From Bipolaris cookei (taxonomy: Eukaryota > Ascomycota > Dothideomycetes > Pleosporales > Pleosporaceae), in assembly GCA_002286855.1 (NCBI GenBank), contig NRSV01000014.1, positions 62,001-126,000 of the forward strand: DNA of 64,000 nt. The letters run 5' to 3'. Each line of letters starts with the position of its first letter. Position 1 is the first letter of the stretch. The notes beneath the pieces are model-generated. The model did not search any database. It saw only the letters and a list, made by a program, of their open reading frames with translations, and was not told the DNA's origin. Below are positions 10,779 through 20,332 of this stretch, in pieces. Both the position numbers and the translations under genes were made by a program.

Positions 10779-11892
10779 CTAAGCGTCTCCATCCCGTCCA
10801 CTCAACATGGCCCCCCGCTTCCTCATCCTCTCCTCAACCATCCTCTTACTATACCCCGTCGTATTCGCACTCGCACCACTGAACAACGCACTCGCCTTTT
10901 CATAAACTGCATCCGTGTACCCGGACACCGGGGCCGACCAATCCATAGTAAACGCACTAACGCTTATGCCTCCCCCAGCAACAACCCACGTCTCGTCGGG
11001 AAGGCTGGAGTCACCGTTGTATTGGGCGTTGATGCCTGCAGCAAGCGGATCGACATTGTCCCACGTGAAGAGACCGGTGGTTTCGTTGTACACCGCAACA
11101 TCTGTATTCGCATTTCCCGTGAGTCTGGTCTTGAACACGGGAGGTGAGCTTGTAGCATTAGTGAGTTCGGGGATGTTAACGTTGACGCCGTAGCCGAGCG
11201 GAAGCACCTTTTGGCCAGCAGGCGTATTCTTGATGAATTCGTTGACGATGCCGAAAGATACTTTTGCGGCGAGGACGGCCGGGTGCGAGGGACCCGTTAC
11301 GTTGAAGTAAGGGACTGCTCTGTTGCTGGCGCTTGTGGCGATGCCGGGGATGGAGCGCGAGATGGCGGCGAAGGTTGAGCCGACAGTGCCACTGAGGGCC
11401 ATGACGAAGGGGCCGAGGTTGGTGCCGTAGTTGGGGCCCGCGATGAAGAGGTCGGCGGTTTGCTTCCAGTCAGGGTAGTAGCGGGGGAGGACGTAGTCGA
11501 GGGCTACGAAGGTGCACGCTGCGGGTGTGCCGTCGTAGTACCAGATGTTGTCGTCGGTGGGATCACGACCGACTGATGGTGCGCCTGCTGGGATAATGTT
11601 GTACTGTGAGGGTACGGTGAGGTTGGCGGTTTCTGCCCAGATGACCGTCGTGCCTTTTCCGGACTGTTGTTGAGCGGGTGCAACGATGAGCACTATCCCG
11701 TACCGTCAGTGGTGTATACGAACAAAAACTGAAAAACTCACCTTCATGACCCGCATCAACCAGCATCTTATACAACTCCCTCAAATTCCCACTCCCAAAC
11801 CCATCATCATTCCCCATGAGAATCTTCAGCGCATCCGCCGACGCCGCAAGACCCAGTGCCGCCGTCAGCGCCGTACTCAATTGGAACCGCAT
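10779..11892 (-). CDS. Secreted SurE-family acid phosphatase / 5'-nucleotidase-like
   Basis: Exons 11742-11892 and 10779-11692 are joined over a 49-bp intron (GTGAGT...TAG) to give 354 residues. The start at ATG 11892 yields a signal peptide (MRFQLSTALTAALG...). The SurE hallmark ILMGNDDGFGSGNLREL (metal-binding Asp pair) is split from VLIVAPAQQQSGKGT by the intron, as expected for this fold. Further family blocks are DGTPAACTFVALDYVL and AGPNYGTNLG. SurE proteins remove phosphate from nucleotides or other monoesters; fungal secreted forms act as acid phosphatases. Several potential N-glycosylation sites fit secretion. The C-terminal Arg-rich tail is non-conserved. Confidence 0.85.
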
Positions 11893-12717
11893 CTTGAACA
11901 ATCTGACAAGCAACACAAGCTCAAAAGCTTCGTATGGACACGACCAAGCAACCCGCCTAAGTCTCGACTTTATGTCCCCCATCCCCCACCGCCATTCCCC
12001 GCCAACCCGGCTAACTACCTCCATCCACCTACGCCATAAACACACTGGCGGCGATAATCGCTGCAGGAACCACCGACGTGGCGTGCCCGATACCGCGGGA
12101 AAACGCACCTTTTGCCTTCTCACCTGCGCTCGTTGCGCGCCGTGATTCGGTGTCGATAAAGCAGGTCGCAGGGATGGGGTTAATTGGGCCGGCTAGCACA
12201 GATGCGGCAGGAGCAATTGCGTTGGGGCGGGCAATGGGACTTGTGGCGGGACATCGGGGGTCGGCGAGAGGGACGGATTGGGGATGGATGACGGGCTGGA
12301 GGGGTAGTGGATGCGTGATAATTCCCCGGGATTAGAGCCGCATGCTGCATCCGCGGACAGATGGAGATTTGGTCGGGCGAATTGGTTGCTTGCCTGGGAA
12401 GTTATGGAAGGTCGCTTGGAGGAGTTGGACTAAAAAGGTTGGCAGAGCCTATGTCTAGTCAAGCATCATATCTTCTCTGTTCGAATGGTGTCGAGCCCTG
12501 CCAACGATGAACTTATTTTGATAAAACTCTTCGTACACTATGCTCGTAAAATTCCCATCTTAAATAGCCAACCTGGGTATCTCCCACACTGAGTACTGCT
12601 TACAGAGTATCAAATCTCGCGCCCTTCATGACCTCAATTGCTTTTATTGAATCCTTGGAAATATTCCATGTCGCGCCGCACAATGCCATCAAATCCTGGA
12701 ATAAACGCCAGCCTGTG
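11893..12717. other. Intergenic region between phosphatase and Clr2 genes
   Basis: No supported gene. It is the promoter side of the phosphatase gene and the 3' side of Clr2. Confidence 0.45.
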
Positions 12718-14764
12718 CTAATATGTGTAGTTGTTGTTACCCCCATATTCCATGCCCGCCTCGTCACCTAAATGGTCGACGTGCATAAATTCGTCAATGG
12801 AGAATGGATCCGGCATTCCTGCATTCATGGAAATTTCCATTCCGTCATGAGATTGCTGTGGCTGGCCCATGGACTGGCTCGGAGGTTCCAGGCCCTCAAT
12901 GATACGCGTGCCCTTTGGCACAGAGGCCCCGAAGGCGCCAATGCGATCGGATTGTGGAATACCACTCCCTTTGCCCTTGCCTGTTGCATCTCCACGGGCA
13001 TTCATCCAGATACCATTACCTCCCTCGCCATTCTTGACAGCCTTGGTAAAAGGCTCCTGGAAGATAAGACTGGTTTCATACCAACGCCCTTTGATGTCGT
13101 CGATATCCAGCTTGTACGAGGGCTGGATAAGTTTCCACCATGCAGCCGTGCGGGTGGCGGGTACAAGCAAGCGGTTCCGCCATACCATGTCGTGGACCAT
13201 GCGAGAGGGTATGTTGGGGTTTTGTTGTGGTGGCTTTGGAGGAAGATTCGGGTCTGGAGCATCCAATGTTGCATAGCTATATACGTCACCCACTGCAATC
13301 ACCTTTGAGTTTGGCTGATTAGGGGGTGGGTTGGCGAGAACTTGTTCGATAATGTCCGTAATGACCATGAGATCGCTTCCAGTGGCACCTATGCGTAGAC
13401 GAACGGGCTCGCCCCTCCAAATCTTCTCTGCGCCTAAGAATATGCCGTTGTACTGTCTGAACTCGTTCCCCTTGTCGTCTTTCGAAGTTTTCAGGCGCTC
13501 AAAGAGTGTATATGTGGTGTCAATGGCTTTGGCTGCGAGGATAGATGCATCAACAGAAGCGATGCCTTCACCACCCTGTCCATTGATGAGTGCTCTCCAA
13601 TCAGTGTTGCCATACTCAAATTGTGGGTTTTGTTGCAGAAAAGGAAATGTGCAACTAGGCGCAGACCAAGCTAACCACGGTTTGATGTGCTCATCTGTGT
13701 GTATAATCTCCTGTGGAAGGGACTCGAATGGATGTGAGAGTGGCTGAACTAGGTACGACCTGTTCATGGGGTTCTCTGCCAGAGCCCATCTTTGCACGAC
13801 AAGTCCAAGACCCCAGGCAGATGTCTTGGGCCGAAAGAACCACACCACCTCTCCTGTTCGACACAGGAACTTGTTGTAGGTGAGATCCGCTTGTTGCTCG
13901 AGGGACCGTGGTTGGGGAAGAGGCGTCGATTGTAATGTCGGAGGAACCCGAATCTGCGGCGCACTAGAAGTCGATGTCTGTACAGGGACAGGTGTAGCTG
14001 GCTTGATGATGGGGCTTGGGATTGGCGCAGTCATGGAGGTTCGATGCACAGGTATTTGTACAACGGGATTCTGGCCCACGGCATTGCCGTTGTTGGTGTT
14101 TGGAGTAGTCCCACTGGAGCTGTTCTCTCGCTTGAGAGGCACTGGCTGCTCTTGCTTGACCTCAGCCTTGGGCTGAGGCTTCTCAACGTCGCCCGCTGGA
14201 GAGCACATTTTGCACGTGCAGTTGGTCATATCGCTGTTCTCGTCGGTGCATAGCCACAGCAGATGAGGAAAGAATTCGACGGGGCTCCTGAAGCGCTTCT
14301 TAGGGCCCTTAGGATAGCCATAAAGGTAGGCATCCTGGCGATCGTGACCGCCGCCAGAATGGTTCTTCACCGTCTTGACCTGGCCGTCCGCCTTTGTCTT
14401 GATGTGCTCGTACAGGACGTAGTTGTCGGGCAGCTCCCACAGAATGCACTGCTGCCACTTGTCTGCCAAAAGTCAGCTTTCTGCCGCTCGCTAGCCCGCG
14501 TGGCTTCCTCTTACCCTCATACTGCTTGCCGCCAATCTCACGCAAGAGCATACCGCCCAGCTTCTTACGCCAATCCTGGTGTTTGGGATCATCCTTTTCG
14601 ATCAGACGGTAGAAATCACGCTGGCCGTGGTCGTTGGGCGACATGTTCAGCTGTTCTTCGGTCGGCCCGTTGCGTATGGGCCGGCCTTTGATATTGACGA
14701 CATGCTGCCCGTCCGACTTGGAGGCGAATATGGGCCAAAACGAAGTCATGGGCTGCTGCGCCAT
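12718..14764 (-). CDS. clr2: Transcription-silencing protein Clr2 (SHREC subunit homologue)
   Basis: Exons 14515-14764 and 12718-14462 with a 52-bp intron (GTAAGA...CAG), 664 residues, starting MAQQPMTSFWPIF. The N-terminal block (PNDHGQRDFYRLIEKDD, KWQQCILWELPDNYVLYEH, then GGGHDRQDAYLYGYPKGPKKRFRSPVEFFPHLLWL) matches the Clr2 N-terminal domain. After a Pro/Ser/Thr-rich linker comes a second conserved half (GEVVWFF, SYLVQPLSHPFES, WRGEPVRLRIG, WYETSLIF). In fission yeast Clr2 belongs to the SHREC histone deacetylase/remodeller complex that silences heterochromatin. It is transcribed divergently from a SNF2 ATPase gene 407 bp away. Confidence 0.8.
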
Positions 14765-15171
14765 GATGAGCGACGGTGATGCGCCGACTGCGCAGGACTT
14801 ATGGGATTCTTTGCTGGACGTGGGGAGACATGCAACAAGGGTTTCGCGACTGCATGGCAAGATGCGTCGGATTTACTCGGCTTTATGGACAGGCGCGCTA
14901 AGACGCGTCCGCCTCTACCAACTTCGAAGTTGCCCCTGTTCAATCTCAAAGCACTCGTTGATGTGCGGGACGCTCTTTTTAGACATGCGCTTCATCGGCA
15001 GATTCACTCCTCACCGTTCATCGCTTCCATTGGGACTCTAGTTCCATTGCTCTACAAACTTTGCTCTGCAGAGTTACTTTTTCCGACATCACTGACCCTT
15101 ACACCTGGCTTATCTCAGAATCCTGTTTCACTCTGGAATAGCAAATTATATAAGACGCTGCATCTTTCGTC
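14765..15171. promoter_or_regulatory. Bidirectional promoter between clr2 and SNF2-zinc-finger gene
   Basis: The 407 bp separate two start codons pointing away from each other, so the region must serve both genes. A TATAAG string lies at about 15149-15154, but it is only about 20 bp before the SNF2 ATG and so is unlikely to be a working TATA box. Confidence 0.5.
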
Positions 15172-18100
15172 ATGGGTAGAAAATCCATTGTGACACTGGG
15201 CTCTCCTCAGTCCATCACTCTGCCCACAAAGCAACGAGGTGGCCAATTGCAAGATCTTTTGATGCAGTTTGGATCTCAGAGCTCAGTCGAGTCAGCGACC
15301 AAGAAAAGGCGATTGTCGGCGCAGCAGAAGAGTGAAGAAATGAAGCCCATTCCTATCCGGGACAGTAGAGGCAAACGCAACCCACCGCCTCAAACGGCGC
15401 AACACGACGTCACCTCGGATTCATCGACAGGAAAGCAGTCCCCTGTGACTTCCACAAGAACTACCCGGCAATCGGCTTCAAAGCCACCAGACCCAGATCC
15501 AAAAGATAGCGAAGACGAGCTCGCGCCATCAGCCCGCCCCCGCAAGACGAGTGCGAGAATATCGGCATACACGGAAGAGCTTAAGATGGAGAAGCGCAAG
15601 AGAGAAAAGGAGAGGACAGACGGACTGCGACGGGGTACTCGGGACCGGAGGAGCACCATCCTGGAGTCTGACACCATAACTACTCCATTACGACAGCAGA
15701 AATCAGTGCCACCCCCTAGGAAACTCGACACTGCCCGCAACCGGCTTCGCGATGATATTGCCAAAGGGACCAGGGCGAGAGCGAACAGTTTTCTTGTCAC
15801 CAACAAAGACTTCTTTCTGCCACTTCTGCCTAAGAACAACTATGTCGCGAAGCTGGTAGAAGAAGGCAAAGCGCAACCTATCGTCGAATACCAAGAGCTC
15901 AAGGAACAGCCCAAGGGAGTTACAGCCGTCATGAAGCCTTACCAGCTGTCTGGTCTATCGTTTCTCGTTCACCTGTACAACAACGGGTTCTCTGGTATAC
16001 TCGGTGACGAGATGGGTCTTGGAAAGACGCTACAGACTCTTTCTCTCTTCCAATATCTCGAAGAGCTCGATGAGCAGAAGGACGTTGTATCTGAAGAACC
16101 CCGTCCATACCTCGTCGTCTGCCCGCTGAGTGTGCTTAACTCTTGGGTAACGGAAGCTGAAAAGTGGGTGCCACAGCTTGGAGTAATGCGGTTTCATGGT
16201 GCCGTGAACGAACGGACTCGTCTTAAGCGAGTTGCGGCTGGTTTAGAAGATATGAAAGGAAACGAAACCTCACGCGCACGAGATCGGAAAGCATTGCGCA
16301 AGGCCGGCCAAAAGGTCTCCAAGCTGCCTGGCCCTTCTAGCTCTTTCAAGATTGTCGTGACGACATATGAAGTCTTCCAAGCCGAGCAATCTTGGTTCAA
16401 ACACTCTTTTGCCTGGCGCTATGTTGTTCTGGACGAGGGCCATAAGATCAAAAATAGCTTGGCCCAAATTTCTACCGCGTTGAAGGGTATCAATGCCGAG
16501 TACCGACTGATCCTGACGGGAACGCCGCTTCAGAATAACATGGTTGAGATGTGGTCACTCCTAACCTGGCTGTACCCCACCGTCTTCGACGACAGGACTG
16601 AAGCACTATTCCGAGAGTCATTTGATCTTAGTAAAGGCAAGGCAAACAAGCAGACTATGACAGATGCCCGACGTTTGCTGGAGCTTATCATGCTGCGTAG
16701 AATGAAAGACTCTCCATCAGTCAATCTCGGTCTGCCGCCCAAGGAAGAGGTGCTCCTTTACGTGCCCCTTACACCGATGCAGAAGTTTTGGTACACGCGC
16801 CTTTTGACTCGTATCGATGACGGCATGCTGAACGAACTCTTTGCCGATGGTAAGGAGAAAGAGAAGGCTGCTATTGAATACGATGTCCAGGAGAATAAAC
16901 TATTGCAGCAATTGGAGGAGATGGACAAAGCGATCAGTACTGACACCGTTGGAGATGAGTGGAAAGAGACTGCAAAGATTGTGCAAGAAGCTGTAGCGAA
17001 AGAACAGACCGACGCGTACGCCTCAAAAGGAGCTTGGAAAAAGCTCATGAATCTCGTTATGCAGTTGCGCAAATGCTGCTCTCACCCATACCTGCTTCCA
17101 GGAGGAGCCCCAGACCCATACTACCTTGGCGATCATGTCATCCGCGCTTCCGGCAAGTTCATTTTGTTGGAGAAACTTCTCAAGCACACTGTTTTTGAGC
17201 AAGGCAAGAAGGTTCTCATCTTCTCAGGATTTGCTCGCACACTCGATTGCTGTGAGGATCTGCTGTCTCTTGTCAGCAACTACGGCGAAAAATTCAAGTA
17301 TCTTCGCTTGGACGGTAGCACTGCTAGGGCTCGTCGAAACTTGGATATCCGCCTTTTCAATCAGGAAGATTCGGACTACAAGGTTATGCTTCTTTCTACT
17401 CGCGCGGGTGGCTTAGGCATCAACCTTACCAGTGCCCAGGATATCATGTTCTTGGACGAAGACTGGAACCCGCAGATTACTCTCCAAGCCGAAGCGCGGG
17501 CTCATCGTATCGGACAGACCAAGAAAGTAACGATATACAAGCTCTGTACCCAGGGGACTGTCGAAGAGCAGATGATGGGTCGCATCCGGAAGAAGCTCTA
17601 TCTCTCTGCAAAGATTACTGAGTCCATGCAGAACATACATGGCAAGCAAGCAGTCGCGAAAAGGTCAGCGGGACGCCCCTCTATCGACGAAGACATGCCA
17701 CAAATGGACACATCGCAACTGATGACACTTGTACGGCGAGGTGCACAGACACTCTCACATCCTGAGATTGACGTCAAGGAAATGGTTTCTTGGGATCTGG
17801 AAACAATGATGAAGAAGTGCCGTGACCAGTCTGCCGAGTTGGCTGACACGACACAATCCGAGGTTGACGAAGACAAGTGGCTTTCCACCATGGAGCGTGT
17901 CGAATGCGCCGTGTTTGAGGGCAAGCGTCACCAGCGCAACCTCGACAAAAGCTCTAGTGCAGATACCTCGTCTAAAAATATCCTACCAGAAACGATTACT
18001 CGGGAAGACCGCCGCACGAACAAGAACACTACAGTCATGGTAAACGGCTATGCTATCAGTAAGGAGTCCATGAACTGTGGAGACTGGGAAGCCGTGCCAA

Positions 18101-18828
18101 CTTTCGCCGGCAAAGACCCACGTCTCGCTGAGCCAGTCCGAGAAAAACGACGCGAGTTCAACCACGAAGATCACTGCCTTGAATGCTTCGCAGATGCCAA
18201 CGCTGGACAGCTTTTCGAGTGTAAAACCTGTCCCCGAGTCTACCACTACGACTGTCTGGATGACCACTATCAGGGCAAAGTCAAGGGCCCTTTCAGTGGC
18301 TTCCATTGCCCCCAACACAGCTGCACCGACTGTACAAAGTCCACAGCTGACGCAGGAGGCCTTATCTTCCGCTGCCGCTGGTGTCCTCGAGGCTACTGCG
18401 AGGACTGTCTTGACTGGGGCAATACCAAGCTTATCGGCGAGAATCTACCTGAATTTGAGGTCTTGAGTGAACACGCAATGTCAGGTGGCTTTTACGTCAA
18501 GTGTCCGTCTTGCATCGAATCGGCCAAGGAGGACCCAGAGCAAAGGGCGTGGATCGAGGAAAAGGAAAAAACATATAAGGAGGATCATGCTGCTTGGTTG
18601 CAGGAGCGTAAAGCGGCGCAGAGTGCCAAGATTCAGGATGACGACGAAGCTAGTTTACCACCGGGACTTATCAATACTTCGCTCTCAACTCCTGTGCTTG
18701 GTGATTCTGGAGTCACTACGCCGGATGGAACGGAGACGTCGTTGCCAATCACTACGATTACGAAGAAGAGGAGTCAAATGTTTGATGAGACTAGTGACAA
18801 GAAGAAGAAGACTAAGCGTAGCGTGTAA
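15172..18828 (+). CDS. SNF2-family chromatin-remodelling ATPase with C-terminal PHD-like zinc fingers
   Basis: Single exon, 1218 residues. The first 230 residues are basic and Ser-rich with nuclear-localisation-like KKRR stretches. The SNF2 motor follows: motif I DEMGLGKT at about residue 279, the DEGH box at about 421, RLILTGTPLQNN at about 445, and helicase-C blocks (KVLIFSGFARTLD, LLSTRAGGLGINL, RAHRIGQTKKV) to about 800. Residues about 1000-1110 hold two Cys/His clusters (CLECF...CKTCPRVYHYDCL and CTDCTK...CRWCPRGYCEDCL) of PHD type. No HAND/SANT/SLIDE, bromo or chromo domain is visible, so it is not a standard ISWI, SWI/SNF or CHD protein. It is predicted to move nucleosomes in the nucleus; which complex it joins is not shown. 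Confidence 0.88.
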   Translation: MGRKSIVTLGSPQSITLPTKQRGGQLQDLLMQFGSQSSVESATKKRRLSAQQKSEEMKPIPIRDSRGKRNPPPQTAQHDVTSDSSTGKQSPVTSTRTTRQSASKPPDPDPKDSEDELAPSARPRKTSARISAYTEELKMEKRKREKERTDGLRRGTRDRRSTILESDTITTPLRQQKSVPPPRKLDTARNRLRDDIAKGTRARANSFLVTNKDFFLPLLPKNNYVAKLVEEGKAQPIVEYQELKEQPKGVTAVMKPYQLSGLSFLVHLYNNGFSGILGDEMGLGKTLQTLSLFQYLEELDEQKDVVSEEPRPYLVVCPLSVLNSWVTEAEKWVPQLGVMRFHGAVNERTRLKRVAAGLEDMKGNETSRARDRKALRKAGQKVSKLPGPSSSFKIVVTTYEVFQAEQSWFKHSFAWRYVVLDEGHKIKNSLAQISTALKGINAEYRLILTGTPLQNNMVEMWSLLTWLYPTVFDDRTEALFRESFDLSKGKANKQTMTDARRLLELIMLRRMKDSPSVNLGLPPKEEVLLYVPLTPMQKFWYTRLLTRIDDGMLNELFADGKEKEKAAIEYDVQENKLLQQLEEMDKAISTDTVGDEWKETAKIVQEAVAKEQTDAYASKGAWKKLMNLVMQLRKCCSHPYLLPGGAPDPYYLGDHVIRASGKFILLEKLLKHTVFEQGKKVLIFSGFARTLDCCEDLLSLVSNYGEKFKYLRLDGSTARARRNLDIRLFNQEDSDYKVMLLSTRAGGLGINLTSAQDIMFLDEDWNPQITLQAEARAHRIGQTKKVTIYKLCTQGTVEEQMMGRIRKKLYLSAKITESMQNIHGKQAVAKRSAGRPSIDEDMPQMDTSQLMTLVRRGAQTLSHPEIDVKEMVSWDLETMMKKCRDQSAELADTTQSEVDEDKWLSTMERVECAVFEGKRHQRNLDKSSSADTSSKNILPETITREDRRTNKNTTVMVNGYAISKESMNCGDWEAVPTFAGKDPRLAEPVREKRREFNHEDHCLECFADANAGQLFECKTCPRVYHYDCLDDHYQGKVKGPFSGFHCPQHSCTDCTKSTADAGGLIFRCRWCPRGYCEDCLDWGNTKLIGENLPEFEVLSEHAMSGGFYVKCPSCIESAKEDPEQRAWIEEKEKTYKEDHAAWLQERKAAQSAKIQDDDEASLPPGLINTSLSTPVLGDSGVTTPDGTETSLPITTITKKRSQMFDETSDKKKKTKRSV

Positions 18829-19297
18829 GATTAGTCATTAGTCTCGTGATTACATAGCATTCATCACGTGCAAAAAGAGTTGCTGAAATGCAGATGCGCT
18901 GGTTGTTCAGTTGCATTTGGATCACCGATGGTCATCTCATAGCGCCAGGCGGGCGTTGCATCTCTGGTTTATATACTCATAGAAGTTTGATGACTTTTTT
19001 CTTTTCTTTTGTTACAACTGTCTCACATGATGAGTCGCGCAATATGTACATTAGATATACAATGATGATCTTTCGTGAAGGCATTTATCACGCATACTTC
19101 TCTGAATCTTTAGTCCTTGTAATTCCTCGTCAGCATACGAATCCCCCCCGGGTCTCTCTCAACTCTAATATCATTTAGCATTCACCCACAAAAATTGGTG
19201 TACTACGCAACTACCTTGCTACCTCTCATCAGACCCCTCTTTCGTCCCTGAACTCTTTCAGGCACCTGCACATATCATTCCTCTCGAGAAACCCCCA
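18829..19297. other. Convergent 3' intergenic region
   Basis: Lies between the ends of the SNF2 and thioredoxin-like genes. No gene seen. Confidence 0.5.
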
Positions 19298-19888
19298 CTA
19301 ACCAAACATACTCCTACCACCACCACCCCTCCTCCCACCTCTCAACGCCTCCTTAACCAGCCACTCCCTCAAAACCTCCTTATTTCGCATCTCCTCGGGT
19401 CTTGTTAACCTCGTATCAAACTGCGCTTCCTGTCGACTGAACGCCAGCAACGTCGGCATACTACTAATCTGTCCCTTTTTGTTAGCTCTCCATCCCCATT
19501 CTCATCCTCAACACCCACCGTCCGCCCCCTCCCAGCAGAAAAAAAGAAAAGAGAAACTCACCCGATACCTAACCGGCAAATCCTCAATCAAAACCGAATC
19601 CATCATCACTTCCACAAACCCCAACCCACCCTCCCTCTCTCCCACTTTCTCTTCTTCAATCAATTTTCGTAACAGAGGCTTGATAGCTTGGCAGGTCTGG
19701 CACCACGATGCGGTCCAGAAAGTTATCAGGGCGCGGTTATCGGCGGCGTTGAGGAGAGTCAGGGTGTGCAGGTCGTTGGGTTGGCGGATGGGGTCGAAGA
19801 TGCGATTTGTGGGGGGGCGCGAGGGGAAGAGGGAGAAGGAGCGGGGGGTGGGGAGGGAGAGGCGGAGGAAGGAGGGGCGGAGTATCAT
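19298..19888 (-). CDS. Mitochondrial thioredoxin-like protein
   Basis: Exons 19562-19888 and 19298-19468 with a 93-bp intron (GTGAGT...CAG, phase 0), 165 residues. The start MILRPSFLRLSLPTPRSF is an Arg/Ser-rich, acid-free presequence typical of mitochondrial import. The thioredoxin fold shows the active-site motif FWTASWCQTCQAIKP, where WCQTC replaces the classical WCGPC. The second exon supplies the cis-proline loop SSMPTLLAFSR. A variable active-site pair changes redox potential, so it may serve a specific client rather than act as general thioredoxin. The C-terminus is Gly/Arg-rich. Joining the exons restores both halves of the fold, which supports the splice model. Confidence 0.75.
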
Positions 19889-20220
19889 TTTTGGGGGATT
19901 GAGTTGGCAAAGGTGGTGGTGATGTTGTGATGCTTGGACGATTGGAATTTGGTGGTTCGCGGTGACGCGTAGGGATGGGGATGATGTCATTGATGCCAAG
20001 ATTTTGGATGATGATCGCGTTTCCACGTGGTGGGCTTGTATGCGTTGGATGCTTGTTTCGCGTGTTTCTGGTATGTGACATAACGTCAAGAACGGAATTG
20101 TGCATTTGTCAAAGATAGAATTCTAAAAAGAGTATCACGTATACGAGAATGGCAATTTTGAACCACTAAGAAAGATCGACTCATTACATGACGCCTACAA
20201 CAAAAAAGACAAACCAACCA
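19889..20220. other. Intergenic region, promoter side of thioredoxin-like gene
   Basis: No gene seen. It ends at the left terminus of the first transposon. Confidence 0.45.
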
Positions 20221-20332
20221 ATGTACCTTACGGGTTCGCGAGCCACTTTTGCCAAGCCCCCCACCAAAACCACCACATCATGGCGCAAAATAGCCCACTT
20301 TGGCCCTATATTGTGTAATGCGATACAAGGTA

